Assembly (NCBI GenBank): GCA_003506895.1
Contig: DNXO01000042.1
Coordinates: forward strand, 78,345-134,383
DNA from: Acetobacteraceae bacterium
GTDB lineage: Bacteria > Pseudomonadota > Alphaproteobacteria > Acetobacterales > Acetobacteraceae
Direction: 5' to 3'
Length of the DNA: 56,039 nt
In this document: one piece after another, positions 33,657-42,203 of the stretch
Layout of the letters: each line of letters opens with the position of its first letter
Position numbering within the stretch: the stretch's first letter is position 1
Translations under genes and position numbers: made by a program
The notes under the pieces: generated by a model
What the model saw: only the letters and a program-made list of their open reading frames with translations
Databases searched by the model: none
What the model was told of the DNA's origin: nothing

Positions 33657-33859
33657 TCGAGGCCGGCCTTCCAGCATCGACCCCGGCCGTCGCCGTCGAA
33701 AACGCCTCGCGCCCCAACGAGACGCATGTGCATGCCACCCTGGCCACACTGGCAGACCAGTTGGACGCCCATAACCCGGACGGCCCAACGATGGTGCTGA
33801 TCGACACCGTTGTGGCGCTGTCGCGGGTACAGCAAGAACCTGCCCGCCTCGCCACTTGA
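33644..33859 (+). pseudogene. Uroporphyrinogen-III C-methyltransferase (CobA-type) C-terminal fragment
   Basis: About 71 codons matching the end of SUMT/CobA enzymes: LLIEAGLPASTPAVAVENASRP, THVHATLATLADQL and GPTMVLIDTVVALSR, then the stop. The roughly 200 upstream residues, including the SAM-binding start, are absent. It shares the frame of the NrtA-like fragment, so one open frame (33386-33859) runs through all three pieces and could mislead automated annotation. CobA is commonly the last gene of nitrate/nitrite assimilation operons because it makes sirohaem precursors. Confidence 0.6.
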
Positions 33860-33922
33860 CCGCTTGCCAGCTTCATCCAGTACTGGCTAGTATTGTGCGA
33901 CGCACAAAGAAAGGTGGTCCGG

Positions 33923-35056
33923 ATGCTTTCGGTACGCAGCCTGTCGGCGATGCTTTTCTCTTCGCTTCTGGTCTTTTCGCAGGCGACGCGAGCCCAGGAT
34001 ATCAAGATCGGCATGATCGCCGGTTTATCGGGCGGCGGCGCATCCTATGGCGCCTCCATTCGCCAGGGCTTCGAAATGGCGATGAAAGAGATCAACGACG
34101 CCGGCGGCATCAACGGCCGCAAGCTGGTGATCGATGTGGCCGACGATGCCTCTGACCCCGCGCAGTCGGTGCTGGCAATGCAGCGGCTGGTGAACGATCA
34201 GGTCGATATCGTCGTCGGCGGATGGGGCAGCTCGCAGGTGCTGGCGAACATGGAGGTCGCCGAACGCGCGGGCATGCCATACATCGTGGTGGGCGCGTCC
34301 AACCCCAGGATCACCACCAGCCGCAACAAATGGACGTTTCGTATCCTGACCAACGACAACGGGCAGGCGACACGGTTGGCGGATCTCGCCGTCAGTCTGT
34401 TGCATATGAAACGGATCGCGGTGATCCATGACTCCAACGACTATGGCGTCGGCGCCCGCGACATCTTCGATGCCCGTTTGAAAGAACTCGGCGTCACGCC
34501 TGTCGATATCGAAAGTTACCAGACCAACGACAAGGATTTCACCGCACAGCTAACCCATATCGCCAGCGCGAACGCGGACGGGATCGCCTTACTCGGCACC
34601 CTGCCCGCCGCGCCGGCGATCATGAACCAGGCGCGTGATCTTGGCATCGAGGGCCGCTTCATGGGCGCGGCGGGATTGTCGAACGAGGCCATCATCAGCC
34701 TGGCGCCGGAGGCTTCGCAGCATACGATCGCCACGGCGTATTTCTTCGACACGCTGGACCCGCAGGCCAAGGCCTGGACCGAGAAGTACATGGCGATGTT
34801 CAAGAATGCGGCACAGGCGCCCCGCCCGTCGCAGGCGGCACCGACCTACCGCGGGGTGAAGATGGCGGCGGATTGCCTGACGGCGGTGGGCACGGACAAG
34901 GACAAGCTGCGGGAATGCCTGAAAGGCTGGCACGGAACATTCTTTGGCCTGCCGAAGGCGGAGGAACATTTCGACGATACCAACCAGTTGGTCGTTCCGG
35001 TTGTGCTGGTGACGGTCGAGGGCAAGTCCTTCGCCCTGCTGCCCGGGGCGAACTAA
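33923..35056 (+). CDS. livK: Branched-chain amino acid-type ABC transporter, periplasmic binding protein
   Basis: 377-residue periplasmic binding protein (Peripla_BP_6). Leader MLSVRSLSAMLFSSLLVFSQ with cleavage near ATRAQ; the mature part begins IKIGMIAGLSGGGASYGASIRQGFEMA, followed by INDAGGINGRKL and the hinge region. Family binds amino acids, amides, or aromatic acids, so the ligand is not certain. ATG 33923 has AAAGGTGG upstream and directly precedes the leader. First gene of a complete five-gene Liv operon; the next gene starts 7 bases after its stop. It lies immediately past the nitrate-gene scar. Confidence 0.9.
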   Translation: MLSVRSLSAMLFSSLLVFSQATRAQDIKIGMIAGLSGGGASYGASIRQGFEMAMKEINDAGGINGRKLVIDVADDASDPAQSVLAMQRLVNDQVDIVVGGWGSSQVLANMEVAERAGMPYIVVGASNPRITTSRNKWTFRILTNDNGQATRLADLAVSLLHMKRIAVIHDSNDYGVGARDIFDARLKELGVTPVDIESYQTNDKDFTAQLTHIASANADGIALLGTLPAAPAIMNQARDLGIEGRFMGAAGLSNEAIISLAPEASQHTIATAYFFDTLDPQAKAWTEKYMAMFKNAAQAPRPSQAAPTYRGVKMAADCLTAVGTDKDKLRECLKGWHGTFFGLPKAEEHFDDTNQLVVPVVLVTVEGKSFALLPGAN

Positions 35057-35063
35057 CCCCGGT

Positions 35064-35930
35064 ATGCTGCCTCAACTCCTGATCGGTGGGCTGGGAACCG
35101 GCTGCATCTACGCCCTGGTGGGGCTAGGGTTCACCCTGGTTTACCGAGGCATGGCGATGGTGAATTTCGCCCAGGGCCAGGTGTTCATGGCGGGAACGTT
35201 CCTGGGCCTGTATCTGGCGCGCGATCTGGGGGTGCCGGCGATCCCGCTGCTGATCCTGGTGCCGGCGATCAGCTTCGTGGCCGGCGCCTTGCTGGAAAAG
35301 CTGGTGTTCCGGCGGCTGTATCACAGCCACGAGGTGTTCGTCGTCGGCGCCATCGGCCTGGGTGTGATGATCGAGAACTTCGTGCGGGCGCTGTTCCCGG
35401 AGCCCCTGCCCTTCCCGAAGATCTTCGGCAGCGGCGTTTACCGTTTCATTCCGGGCGTATTGTTCCAGAAGACCTATCTGTGGATCGTCGTCATCACGCT
35501 GATCCTGGTGCTGATGCTGCACATCATGTTCACCTATACGCGACGCGGCCGAGCGCTGCGGGCGGTAGCGGCGGATGCGGAGATCGCGGGGACGATGGGG
35601 GTTTCGGTGCCGCGCGCGATCGGGCTGACGTTCGGGTTATCGTTCGCGGTGGCCTCGATCGCCGGCGTGTTGATCGGGCCGCTGTATTTCGTTTCGCCTG
35701 ATATGGGCGACATGGTCGGGCTGAAGGCGTTCAGCGCGGCGGTGCTCGGCGGCATCAACAGTATCGTCGGCACGATCATCGGCGGCATCCTGCTGGGTGT
35801 GATCGAGGCGACGGCGGCGTTTTACATCTCCACCGACTACAAGGACGTGTTCGCCTTCGCGATCCTGATGCTGATGCTGGTTGTGCGGCCGCATGGGCTG
35901 CTTGGCCGGGTCGTTCCGGTCAAGGTCTGA
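35064..35930 (+). CDS. livH: Liv-type ABC transporter permease LivH
   Basis: 288-residue inner-membrane permease with eight or so hydrophobic helices. Family features: LLIGGLGTGCIYALVGLGFTLVYRGMAMVNFAQGQVFMAG near the start, the cytoplasmic EAA-like loop RAVAADAEIAGTMGVSVPRAIGLTFGLSF, and AAVLGGINSIVGTIIGGILLG followed by the closing RPHGLLGR. It forms the channel with LivM. Start ATG 35064 is 7 bases after livK; the stop shares a base with livM (TGATG). Confidence 0.93.
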   Translation: MLPQLLIGGLGTGCIYALVGLGFTLVYRGMAMVNFAQGQVFMAGTFLGLYLARDLGVPAIPLLILVPAISFVAGALLEKLVFRRLYHSHEVFVVGAIGLGVMIENFVRALFPEPLPFPKIFGSGVYRFIPGVLFQKTYLWIVVITLILVLMLHIMFTYTRRGRALRAVAADAEIAGTMGVSVPRAIGLTFGLSFAVASIAGVLIGPLYFVSPDMGDMVGLKAFSAAVLGGINSIVGTIIGGILLGVIEATAAFYISTDYKDVFAFAILMLMLVVRPHGLLGRVVPVKV

Positions 35931-36841
35931 TGGTCTGGACCCTCGCGTTCGCGGTGTTCGCGTTCCTGCCGATGGTCGGCGGCGATTATCTGCTGCAGAT
36001 CGGCGCTTTCGTTGCAATTCAGTCGATCGCGGTGATCGGGCTGGGGTTGCTGACCGGTTTTGCCGGACGGATTTCGCTGGCGCAGGGCGCGCTTTACGGC
36101 ATTGGCGCCTATACGACCGCGATCCTTGTGACGGAGCTGGGTGTACCGCCGTTGGCCGCGCTTCCAGCGGCGATAGCGATGGCGGTTCTGGTGGGGACTG
36201 TGCTCGGCAGCCCGGCAATCCGGCTTTCGGGGCTTTATTTCGTCATGTCCACGATCGGCTTGCAGCAGATCGTCTGGATCGTGCTGATCCATTGGTCCGG
36301 CCTGACCGGCGGGCCGCAAGGCATACGCGGCATCCCGCCGCTGTCGGTCGCGGGCTTCGCGTTCGACTCCCCTGCCCGCTTCTATCTGGCGGCATTATTT
36401 GGGTCCGCCGTCTCGTTCTTTCTCGCAAGGCGGGTCGTTGCCAGCCGGTTCGGATTGTTCCTGCGTGCGGTGAGTGACGATGAACTGTCGTCGGCGACGG
36501 CTGGGGTTCATGTCGTGCGAACCAAAATACTGGCCTTGGCGCTCAGTTCCGGCTGGGCGGGCGCGGCGGGATTTCTGCACGCGTTCTTTCTGCGGTTCGT
36601 GCATCCCGATATGTTCAGCCTGGAACTATCCGTCGTCGATCTGACCATGGCGATGTTCGGCGGCTACCGCTCGCTGGACGGAATGCTGCTGTCCTCTATC
36701 CTGTTGGGCAGCGCCAGCGAATATCTGCGGCCGTTCGGGCAGTTCCGGCTGGTGGTTTACGGCTTCATCCTGCTGCTGACGATGATGGTGGCACCGCGCG
36801 GTATCCTGGCCGCGGCCGGCGCCTTGCTGCGGCGGCGCTGA
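35930..36841 (+). CDS. livM: Liv-type ABC transporter permease LivM
   Basis: 303-residue inner-membrane permease, partner of LivH. Marks: IAVIGLGLLTGFAGRISLAQGALYGIGAYTTA, LSGLYFVMSTIGLQQIVWIV and GGPQGIRGIPPL, and the conserved loop RAVSDDELSSATAGVHVVRTKILALALSS; the C-terminus contains the MFGGYRSLDG variant of the usual LGG.GT.xGP motif. Both its start and its stop share one base with neighbours (TGATG), so translation of livH, livM and livG is coupled. Confidence 0.92.
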   Translation: MVWTLAFAVFAFLPMVGGDYLLQIGAFVAIQSIAVIGLGLLTGFAGRISLAQGALYGIGAYTTAILVTELGVPPLAALPAAIAMAVLVGTVLGSPAIRLSGLYFVMSTIGLQQIVWIVLIHWSGLTGGPQGIRGIPPLSVAGFAFDSPARFYLAALFGSAVSFFLARRVVASRFGLFLRAVSDDELSSATAGVHVVRTKILALALSSGWAGAAGFLHAFFLRFVHPDMFSLELSVVDLTMAMFGGYRSLDGMLLSSILLGSASEYLRPFGQFRLVVYGFILLLTMMVAPRGILAAAGALLRRR

Positions 36842-37593
36842 TGCTGACCGTTTCGGATGTTCATCTGAGTTTCCGTGGCGTGCGCGCCCTCGCCGGAGTC
36901 AGTCTGACAGTCGAGCCAGGCGAAACATTAGGGATCATCGGCCCGAACGGATCGGGCAAGAGCACATTGTTCAATGTGATCAGTGGTATCTACAAGCCGG
37001 ATCGCGGACGCGTCACGTTCCTGGGCACCGATGTAACGGCGGCGGAACCGCGTTCAATCGTTTCGCTCGGTTTAGCGCGGACATACCAGAACAAGCGGCT
37101 GTTCGGATCGCTGACGGTGCTGGAGAACGTTGTTGTCCCGGCGCTGCGCACACAGGCCGGGTCCTGGCTTGGCGACATCGTCGGACGCTCTGCGGGACGC
37201 GCGGCGGCGGACGCGAAGGCCCGTGACTGTCTGGCGTTTGTCGGGCTTCATGATGTCGCCGACGTCCAGGCCAACAGCTTGGCCTACGGACAGCAGAATC
37301 GCCTCGAAATCGCTCGGGCTTTGGCGCTCGACCCTAAGCTGCTGATGCTGGACGAACCCGCCGCCGGCCTCAGCCCACCGGAGCGGATCGAGATGCGGGA
37401 CCTCATCGAACGGGTCAAGGCGCGTGGCACCGCCGTTGCGCTGGTGGAACACGATATGCGGGTTGTGATGCAGCTCTGCTCGCGACTGGTGGTGCTGGAC
37501 CATGGCGAGGTCATCGCGACCGGGAGCCCCGCCGAGGTCACCGCGAACCCCGATGTCATCGCCGCCTATTTCGGGGTGCCGGTCGATGACTGA
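36841..37593 (+). CDS. livG: Liv-type ABC transporter ATP-binding protein LivG
   Basis: 250-residue ATPase. Walker A is GPNGSGKST, the signature region is LAYGQQNRLEIARALA (LivG proteins carry this variant of LSGGQ), Walker B is LLMLDEPAAGLSP, and the switch histidine lies in LVEHDMRVVMQL. The ending with AEVTANPDVIAAYFG is typical of LivG. It heterodimerises with LivF and powers LivHM. Its last eight bases overlap the livF start. Confidence 0.94.
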   Translation: MLTVSDVHLSFRGVRALAGVSLTVEPGETLGIIGPNGSGKSTLFNVISGIYKPDRGRVTFLGTDVTAAEPRSIVSLGLARTYQNKRLFGSLTVLENVVVPALRTQAGSWLGDIVGRSAGRAAADAKARDCLAFVGLHDVADVQANSLAYGQQNRLEIARALALDPKLLMLDEPAAGLSPPERIEMRDLIERVKARGTAVALVEHDMRVVMQLCSRLVVLDHGEVIATGSPAEVTANPDVIAAYFGVPVDD

Positions 37594-38293
37594 AATACTG
37601 TCGGTGCGCGGATTGTCGGTCACCTACGGCAAGGTGCAGGCCGTGCGGTCAGTCGATCTGCATATCACCAGCGGAGAAACGGTCGCGATCCTGGGCGCGA
37701 ACGGGGCGGGAAAGAGTTCCATCGTCCGGGCCCTGACCGGTTTGGTCCGGGTGGCTGGCGGCGATATCTCGTTTCAGGGACAGGATGTGACACGGCTATC
37801 CAGCGACCGCCGCGCCGCCGCGGGGATGGCGCTGGTGCCGGAAGGCCGGCGCGTGTTCGGCGACATGACGGTGACCGAGAACCTGCAGATGGGCGGATAC
37901 CTGGCAGGCCGGGCGGTCGCCGAACGGACCGAGACGATGTTTGCGCTGTTTCCTCGGCTACGAGAGCGGCGGACCCAATTGGCCGCCACGCTTTCCGGCG
38001 GCGAACAGCAAATGCTGGCGATCGCCCGGGCGCTGATGCGCGGGCCATCGTTGCTGGTCCTCGATGAGCCGTCGTTAGGCCTTTCGCCGATCATGGTGCA
38101 GACGATTTACCGCGCGATCAAGGACCTGCGGGACAAGGGAATGACGATCCTGCTGGCTGAACAGAGCGCCAGTGTCGCGCTGTCGCTGGCGGACCGCGCG
38201 TACCTGCTGGAGGCAGGGTCGGTTGTGCTGGAGGGACCAGCACGGGCGTTGCGCGATGATCCGCGGGTGCGTGAAGTCTATCTCGGTGGGTAG
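37586..38293 (+). CDS. livF: Liv-type ABC transporter ATP-binding protein LivF
   Basis: 235-residue ATPase: Walker A GANGAGKSS, LivF-specific GMALVPEGRRVFGDMTVTENL, signature LSGGEQQMLAIARALM, Walker B LLVLDEPSLGLSP, and the switch region LAEQSASVALSLADRAY. The ending REVYLGG is the LivF family ending. ATG 37586 starts MTEILSVRGLSVTYG, overlapping livG by eight bases; the open frame upstream of it is livG in another frame. It completes the livKHMGF set and ends five bases from the convergent sthA stop. Confidence 0.94.
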   Translation: MTEILSVRGLSVTYGKVQAVRSVDLHITSGETVAILGANGAGKSSIVRALTGLVRVAGGDISFQGQDVTRLSSDRRAAAGMALVPEGRRVFGDMTVTENLQMGGYLAGRAVAERTETMFALFPRLRERRTQLAATLSGGEQQMLAIARALMRGPSLLVLDEPSLGLSPIMVQTIYRAIKDLRDKGMTILLAEQSASVALSLADRAYLLEAGSVVLEGPARALRDDPRVREVYLGG

Positions 38294-38298
38294 CCGGC

Positions 38299-39690
38299 CT
38301 ACACGACCGCCATGCGGTTCCAGGCATCCAGGGCGGCGATCTTATAGGCCTCGGCCAGTGTTGGATAGTTGAACGTGTTCTCGATGAAGTAATCCAGCGT
38401 GCCATGCAGGTTCAGCACCGCTTGCCCGATATGGACCAGTTCCGTGGCACCTTCCCCGACGATATGAACGCCCAGCAGGCGACGGGTCTTCAGCGAGAAG
38501 ATCATCTTCATCATGCCGTGGTTCAAGCCCATGATGTGGCCGCGCGAAGTCTCCCGAAAGCGGGCGATGCCGCATTCATATGGGATACCGCGGCGGCGCA
38601 CTTCTTCCTCGCTCATGCCCACGGTGGAGATTTCCGGGACGGCGTAGATGCCGTAGGGGAAGTAATCCGGGGCCGGCGGCATGGTAATGTTGAACGCATG
38701 GCAGGCGGCGATCCGGCCTTGTTCCATCGAGGTCGATGCAAGACTTGGGAAACCGATGGCATCACCGGCGGAATAGATGTGCGGCACCTCGGTCTGGAAC
38801 GTGGCCGGATTGACCTTCAACCGCCCGCGTTCGTCGGTTTTCAGGCCGCAGGAGTCCAGGTTCAGCGTATCGGTCGCACCCACGCGGCCCGCGGCATACA
38901 GCAGCATCTCAGAGCGGATGCGGCGGCCGTTTTCCAAAATGGTGACCGGCCAGTCGTTCTCGAATTCGATCTTCGCGACCTTCGCGCCGAAGCGGATCGC
39001 CATGCCACGGTCGCGAAGCTGGTGGGTGAAGTCCTCGATCAGTTCATGGTCGATGAAGTCCAGCAGGCTGCCGCGGGATTCAATCAGCGCGACGTTGACG
39101 TCCAACGCGCTGAAGATGGTGGCATACTCAACCCCGATGACGCCGCCGCCAATGACGGTCAGGCTGCGAGGCAGCCGCGGCACCTCAACGATTTCGTCGC
39201 TGTCCAGGACGTTGTGGCCATTGAACGGCACGTCGGTGGGGCGATACGGGCGTGTGCCGACGGCGATCATGATCTTGTCGCCCGCGACGATCCGCACGTC
39301 ACCGTCGTTCAGGGTGATCTCGACCGTGTTCGCATCGAGAAAGCGCCCCGCCCCGTTCATGGTCTGGACTTTGTTTCGAGCGAATTGATGCTCCAGAACA
39401 TCGACCTCGTGATCCAGCGTCATATGCAAACGAGCCATCAGGTCCTTGGCCTGGATGTCCTTCTTGACGCGGTAGGCGCTGCCGTAAAACCCACGTTCCC
39501 GCCATCCGGTTAGGTTCAGGACGGTTTCTCGCAGGGTTTTCGATGGGATCGTGCCTGTGTGGACCGAGACACCACCGACGCGGCGCCCTTTTTCGATGAC
39601 AAGAACCGCATGCCCAAGCTTCGCGGCCTGGATGGCGGCACGGCGTCCCGCCGGACCGCTGCCGATAACGATGAAATCATACCGTGCCAT
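38299..39690 (-). CDS. sthA: Soluble (Si-specific) NAD(P)+ transhydrogenase
   Basis: 463-residue flavoprotein, against 466 for E. coli SthA, which exchanges reducing equivalents between NADPH and NAD+. The FAD motif is DFIVIGSGPAGRRAAIQAAKLG; where other flavoprotein disulfide reductases have a redox Cys pair, this has GGVSVHTGTIPSK, the SthA form lacking it. A second nucleotide-binding motif is LTVIGGGVIGVEYATIF, and the dimer interface contains HIVGEGATELVHIGQ. ATG 39690 (MARYDFIVIG) is chosen over the longer frame. Single gene on the minus strand, convergent with livF. Confidence 0.95.
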   Translation of the reverse strand: MARYDFIVIGSGPAGRRAAIQAAKLGHAVLVIEKGRRVGGVSVHTGTIPSKTLRETVLNLTGWRERGFYGSAYRVKKDIQAKDLMARLHMTLDHEVDVLEHQFARNKVQTMNGAGRFLDANTVEITLNDGDVRIVAGDKIMIAVGTRPYRPTDVPFNGHNVLDSDEIVEVPRLPRSLTVIGGGVIGVEYATIFSALDVNVALIESRGSLLDFIDHELIEDFTHQLRDRGMAIRFGAKVAKIEFENDWPVTILENGRRIRSEMLLYAAGRVGATDTLNLDSCGLKTDERGRLKVNPATFQTEVPHIYSAGDAIGFPSLASTSMEQGRIAACHAFNITMPPAPDYFPYGIYAVPEISTVGMSEEEVRRRGIPYECGIARFRETSRGHIMGLNHGMMKMIFSLKTRRLLGVHIVGEGATELVHIGQAVLNLHGTLDYFIENTFNYPTLAEAYKIAALDAWNRMAVV

Positions 39691-39822
39691 TATCGAGTGG
39701 GTCACCCGCCTGTTGCAGCGCAGCATATCCGCTTTCCACAACGATAGGGAGAGGTAAATCCTCCGGATTTGACGCCAGGCGCACCAGGGATCAGCATTTC
39801 CGCAAAATAAGGGAGACGTGCC

Positions 39823-41079
39823 ATGCCGTTGCCAGCGGATACCGATGTCAGCACTCCGAAATACCTGCGCGACAAGTATGCGATCGTCGGCATTGGGGAG
39901 ACGACCTATACCCGCGGCTCGGACAAGACGACCCGGGCGCTGGGCACCTGGGCATTGCGGAACGCGGCGGCCGATGCGGGGATCAAGACGTCGGACATCG
40001 ACGGCATGCTGTCGTATTCGAACAACGACAGCACCTCGGCCACCTTCATGGCCGGCGACATTGGCGCTCGATTGAACTTCTACATGGACTGCATTGGCGG
40101 TGGGTCCTCAACCGAGGCGCTGATCGGCATCGCGATCGGCGTGATGGAGGCCGGTCTGTGCAACTGCGTGGCGCTGTTCCGCGCGATGAACGGGTTCTCC
40201 CAGGTGCGCATCGGCGGCACCGGGGCCAGATCGGCGGTGCCGATCAACGGCGACATGCTGCATAACCGGGCGTATGGGTGGCAAAGCGCCGGGCAGATGT
40301 TCAGCCCGAGCTTCATGCGGCACATGTATGAATACGGGACGACGCCCGAGCAGGTGGCGATGGTGAAGGTCGTGCATTCAGAGCACGCTTCGAACAACCC
40401 GAAGGCTTACTACAAGAAGCGCTACACCGTGGACGACGTACTGAGCAGCCGGATCATCTGCAAGCCGCTGCACTTGCTGGATTGCTGTGTCGAGACCGAC
40501 AACGCCACTGCGATCATCATTACCCGGGCGGATCGGGCGAAGGACATGCGGCACACACCGGCACTGATCCGGGGCATTGTCGGGCGGTGCAACAAGCCGC
40601 GCATGGATATGCATTACCAGACCGGGCCAATCGACCGCGTGGCCGGCTACTACGCGAAAGACATCCTGTGGCCGAACGCGGGCGTGGGTCCCGAGGATAT
40701 CGATGCAACCGGGGCGTACGACGCGTTTACCTTCACCTCCATGCTGCAACTGGAGGATTACGGCTTCTGCAAGAAGGGCGAAGGGGGGGACTATGTGTCC
40801 TCGGGTATTACAAGACTGGGCGGACGGCGGCCGAACAACACCTCGGGCGGTCATCTATGCGAGGGCTATACCCACGGGATGAACATGGTGATCGAGAACG
40901 TGCGGCAGTTGCGGCACGACATCGACGACTCCTGCCCGATGGGGCCGAAGGGCAAACGCCAGCACACCTATAACTATAAGGAGGGCGGTTGCCGGCAGGT
41001 AAAGGACATCGAGGTCACCGCCAATCTGGGTTGGGCCAGTCCGGGGACGACCTCCGGCATGGTCATGCGGCGCGGCTGA
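39823..41079 (+). CDS. Thiolase-like protein (SCP2/lipid-transfer type)
   Basis: 418-residue thiolase-fold protein of the group that acts with DUF35 partners in CoA-ester chain shortening or acyl transfer. YAIVGIGETTYTRGSDKTT begins the fold, MDCIGGGSSTEALIG includes a Cys at the usual nucleophile region, and late motifs TGAYDAFTFTSMLQLEDYGFC and TSGGHLCEGYTHGMN correspond to the GGxxxxGHP area, with the canonical GHP replaced by YTHG. Substitution at this site suggests a non-standard or non-decarboxylative role. The DUF35 partner follows 14 bases later, as in known thiolase/DUF35 complexes. Confidence 0.83.
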   Translation: MPLPADTDVSTPKYLRDKYAIVGIGETTYTRGSDKTTRALGTWALRNAAADAGIKTSDIDGMLSYSNNDSTSATFMAGDIGARLNFYMDCIGGGSSTEALIGIAIGVMEAGLCNCVALFRAMNGFSQVRIGGTGARSAVPINGDMLHNRAYGWQSAGQMFSPSFMRHMYEYGTTPEQVAMVKVVHSEHASNNPKAYYKKRYTVDDVLSSRIICKPLHLLDCCVETDNATAIIITRADRAKDMRHTPALIRGIVGRCNKPRMDMHYQTGPIDRVAGYYAKDILWPNAGVGPEDIDATGAYDAFTFTSMLQLEDYGFCKKGEGGDYVSSGITRLGGRRPNNTSGGHLCEGYTHGMNMVIENVRQLRHDIDDSCPMGPKGKRQHTYNYKEGGCRQVKDIEVTANLGWASPGTTSGMVMRRG

Positions 41080-41093
41080 AGGGGGACATGGTC

Positions 41094-41615
41094 ATGGCTA
41101 TTCAAGGCAGCTACCTCGGCATGTCCCTGACGATCGACGACCTGGACAAGGAAAACCTGACCTATTTCCGCCATTGCGCGGACCACGCGTTCCATCTGCA
41201 GAAATGCGACGATTGCAGCCTGCTGCGCTATCCACCGACCACCGGATGCCCTTGGTGCGCCAGCCCGAACGCAACCTGGACGGCGGTGGAGGGCAAAGGC
41301 GAGGTGCATTCGTATGAAGAAGTGCATCAAGCCATTCAGCCCGCGTTCAAGGGTCACACGCCTTACATGGTTCTGCTGGTGGACCTCGACACGCAGAAGG
41401 GGCATCCATCGGACCATGAGGCCCTGCGCATTGTTGGGAATCTGACCACGTCCGACGGGGTGCTGGCGCCGCCCGAACTGGTTCGCCAGGTGGGTATCGG
41501 CACGCGGGTGCGGATGGTCTTCGCCGACGTGACCGACGGACTTGCATTGCCGCAATGGACGATCGACACGGAAATGCCGCAGCCGGCCAATCCGTGGCGA
41601 TATCCCCAGGAGTAG
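41094..41615 (+). CDS. DUF35 zinc-ribbon/OB-fold acyl-CoA-associated protein
   Basis: 173 residues. The zinc ribbon has Cys pairs in QKCDDCSLLRYPPTTGCPWC, followed by the OB-fold (YEEVHQAIQPAFKGHTPYMVLLVDLD... VGIGTRVRMVFADVTDGLALPQW). Proteins of this family bind CoA thioesters next to thiolases or hydratases (ChsH2-like). ATG 41094 is preferred over ATG 41088 because of the AAGGGGGA site; either is possible. It is coexpressed with the thiolase-like gene and is followed 1 base later by a tiny membrane protein gene. Confidence 0.85.
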   Translation: MAIQGSYLGMSLTIDDLDKENLTYFRHCADHAFHLQKCDDCSLLRYPPTTGCPWCASPNATWTAVEGKGEVHSYEEVHQAIQPAFKGHTPYMVLLVDLDTQKGHPSDHEALRIVGNLTTSDGVLAPPELVRQVGIGTRVRMVFADVTDGLALPQWTIDTEMPQPANPWRYPQE

Positions 41616-41616
41616 T

Positions 41617-41796
41617 ATGCTTCTCGACCAGGTGACCGCACCGCAAATGCAGACCGCCCAGGTGTTGACCGGGGTGACCATGGCGGCGTTTCTGGCCGCA
41701 TCGTTGTTCGGAAAGCGGGCGGCAACCATCCGGGTCGCGGTGGCGGGCTTATACATCGCCGCCGCGTTGGGCTTTTTGTTATACTTTACTATCTGA
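41617..41796 (+). CDS. Small membrane protein, 59 residues
   Basis: MLLDQVTAPQMQTAQVLTG precedes two hydrophobic segments: GVTMAAFLAASLFG (about 19-32) and VAVAGLYIAAALGFLLYFTI (about 40-59). It starts one base after the DUF35 stop, so it is likely translated from the same message. No family is recognised. The short length lowers confidence, but the clean two-helix hydrophobic pattern and position support it. Confidence 0.5.
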   Translation: MLLDQVTAPQMQTAQVLTGVTMAAFLAASLFGKRAATIRVAVAGLYIAAALGFLLYFTI

Positions 41797-42203
41797 TCCC
41801 TTGGCTGGAGGGCTTCATCCGGCGGAGCGGCGCACGTATTCGTCACAACCGGCAAATCCAGGCCCTTTTGCCGGATCGCTCTTTCGCTTTGTAGTGAGCG
41901 GCGCGAACAGCGCTATCGTTTCGCCGTCCGTATCGACTATACGCATGAACGTGGCAAGGTTCGGCCGGTCCGGCCGGTACCCAGATCGCCCTTGGATCGG
42001 ATAGCCGTCCGCCGGCATCCTTGAGTCCGTCGGATAACTGCTTCCCGATCGTGTGGCCGGATTGCGATCCGGCCCAATGGCTGCTCCCGGACCTGTGTCC
42101 GGGGCCCGCGTTCGATTCAATGAGGCGGATCACAACCGCCTGCTGACTGACAGGAGACGCTTGAACAAACTACGGCCTCAGGCCGAACAGGGAGATACCA
42201 AGA
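41797..42203. other. 407-base intergenic region before the sugar-importer genes
   Basis: No convincing coding frame is seen. It holds a perfect 7-bp hairpin with loop CTGT (42086-42103, CCCGGAC/GTCCGGG) and, near the right end, the leader of the first binding-protein gene with AGGGAGA as ribosome site. A promoter for the sugar ABC genes is expected here, but no clear -35/-10 pair stands out. Confidence 0.5.

Noticed and set aside
33386..33859. 157-codon frame as one intact protein
   Set aside because: Its ends match unrelated families (NrtA/NasS start and CobA end), and the middle reads as NasA only in another frame, so it is a mosaic of fragments.
38404..39513. 369-codon plus-strand open frame
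   Set aside because: Antisense to sthA, which is complete with all family motifs.
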